In this document: piece by piece, positions 31,940-32,082 of the stretch
Numbering within the stretch: position 1 is the first letter of the stretch
How the letters are laid out: every line of letters starts with the position of its first letter
DNA from: JBIICS01 sp044238735
GTDB taxonomy: Bacteria > Bacteroidota > Bacteroidia > UBA4408
Direction of reading: 5' to 3'
Assembly: GCA_044238735.1 (NCBI GenBank)
Contig: JBIICS010000013.1
Span: 1 to 32,082, forward strand
Length of the DNA: 32,082 nucleotides
The notes under the pieces: model-generated
What the model was told of the DNA's origin: nothing
Database searches by the model: none
The model's input: the letters and a program-made list of their open reading frames with translations, nothing else
Translations under genes and position numbers: made by a program

Positions 31940-32082
31940 GAATTATGAATTATGAGTTATGAATTATGAGTTATGAGTTATGAGTTATGAATTATGAGTT
32001 ATGAGTTATGAGTTATGAATTATGAGTTATGAATTATGAGTTATGAATTATGAGTTATGAGTTATGAGTTATGAATTATGAG
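31940..32082. repeat. Heptamer tandem array (GAATTAT/GAGTTAT), continues past the window
   Basis: Twenty complete 7-bp units plus 3 nt run without interruption or spacing change to the window edge. Only two unit types occur, differing at the third base: GAATTAT or GAGTTAT. In order, the third base reads A A G A G G G A G G G A G A G A G G G A, then a further G in the partial unit. Because 7 is not a multiple of 3, and TGA (plus) or TAA (minus) recurs in every frame, the array cannot encode protein. It abuts the start of the serine hydrolase gene. Confidence 0.95.

Noticed and set aside
31940..32082. CRISPR array at the window end
   Set aside because: Units are 7 bp with no unique spacers and no cas genes are present; it is a simple tandem repeat.

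Overview
The window looks like chromosomal DNA of a member of the Bacteroidota, probably class Bacteroidia near Flavobacteriales or Sphingobacteriales. The DNA is visibly AT-rich. Two giant surface proteins end in the gliding-motility-associated (type B) type IX secretion C-terminal domain. Signal peptides end in typical '-FAQ' or '-FSQ' sites. Several genes are preceded by the Bacteroidota -7 promoter box TAnnTTTG. The housekeeping proteins (IleRS2, PolA, GyrA, ClpC, EtfAB) have the sequence style of this phylum. No plasmid, phage, insertion sequence, CRISPR array, rRNA or tRNA gene was seen.

Layout. 1-2722 (-): ileS, cut by the window edge, with a swapped class I signature motif (GIHH instead of HxGH). 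2723-3113: gene-poor stretch with a decayed DUF4143-type fragment. 3114-5921 (-): polA with all three domains intact. 6030-6884 (+): outer-membrane beta-barrel protein. 7103-10351 (+): glycine-rich and Ig-like repeat T9SS cargo protein. 10396-12977 (+): tight three-gene run of an Atg22-like MFS transporter, an orphan LutA-like Fe-S protein and a DinB-fold protein. 13016-17482 (+): 1488-residue T9SS cargo protein with five tandem units of about 186-199 residues. 19869-17471 (-): MBOAT O-acyltransferase coupled to an SGNH-type partner, running convergently into the cargo gene. 21086-20103 (-): pdhB. 21192-23521 (+): etfB-etfA-bifunctional nuclease operon ending in a strong terminator. 23696-24508 (+): universal stress protein. 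27220-24665 (-): gyrA. 27467-30034 (+): clpC, followed by a decayed tandem copy of its own 3' end and terminator. 31931-30396 (-): exported serine hydrolase. 31940-32082: heptamer tandem repeat running off the window.

How the genes relate. Most are housekeeping genes or single transcription units. Three groups look functionally joined: etfBA-bfn (electron transfer plus a small nuclease-fold protein), MBOAT-SGNH (a membrane acyl-transfer pair), and MFS-lutA-like-dinB (co-transcribed, function unknown). The two cargo proteins would be exported across the inner membrane by Sec and across the outer membrane by T9SS, whose machinery is not in this window.

I found no clear new multi-gene defence or mobile system. 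The items most worth following up are the GIHH IleRS, the decaying clpC-tail duplication, the two-letter heptamer array, the apparently leaderless MFS operon start and the orphan LutA-DinB operon.
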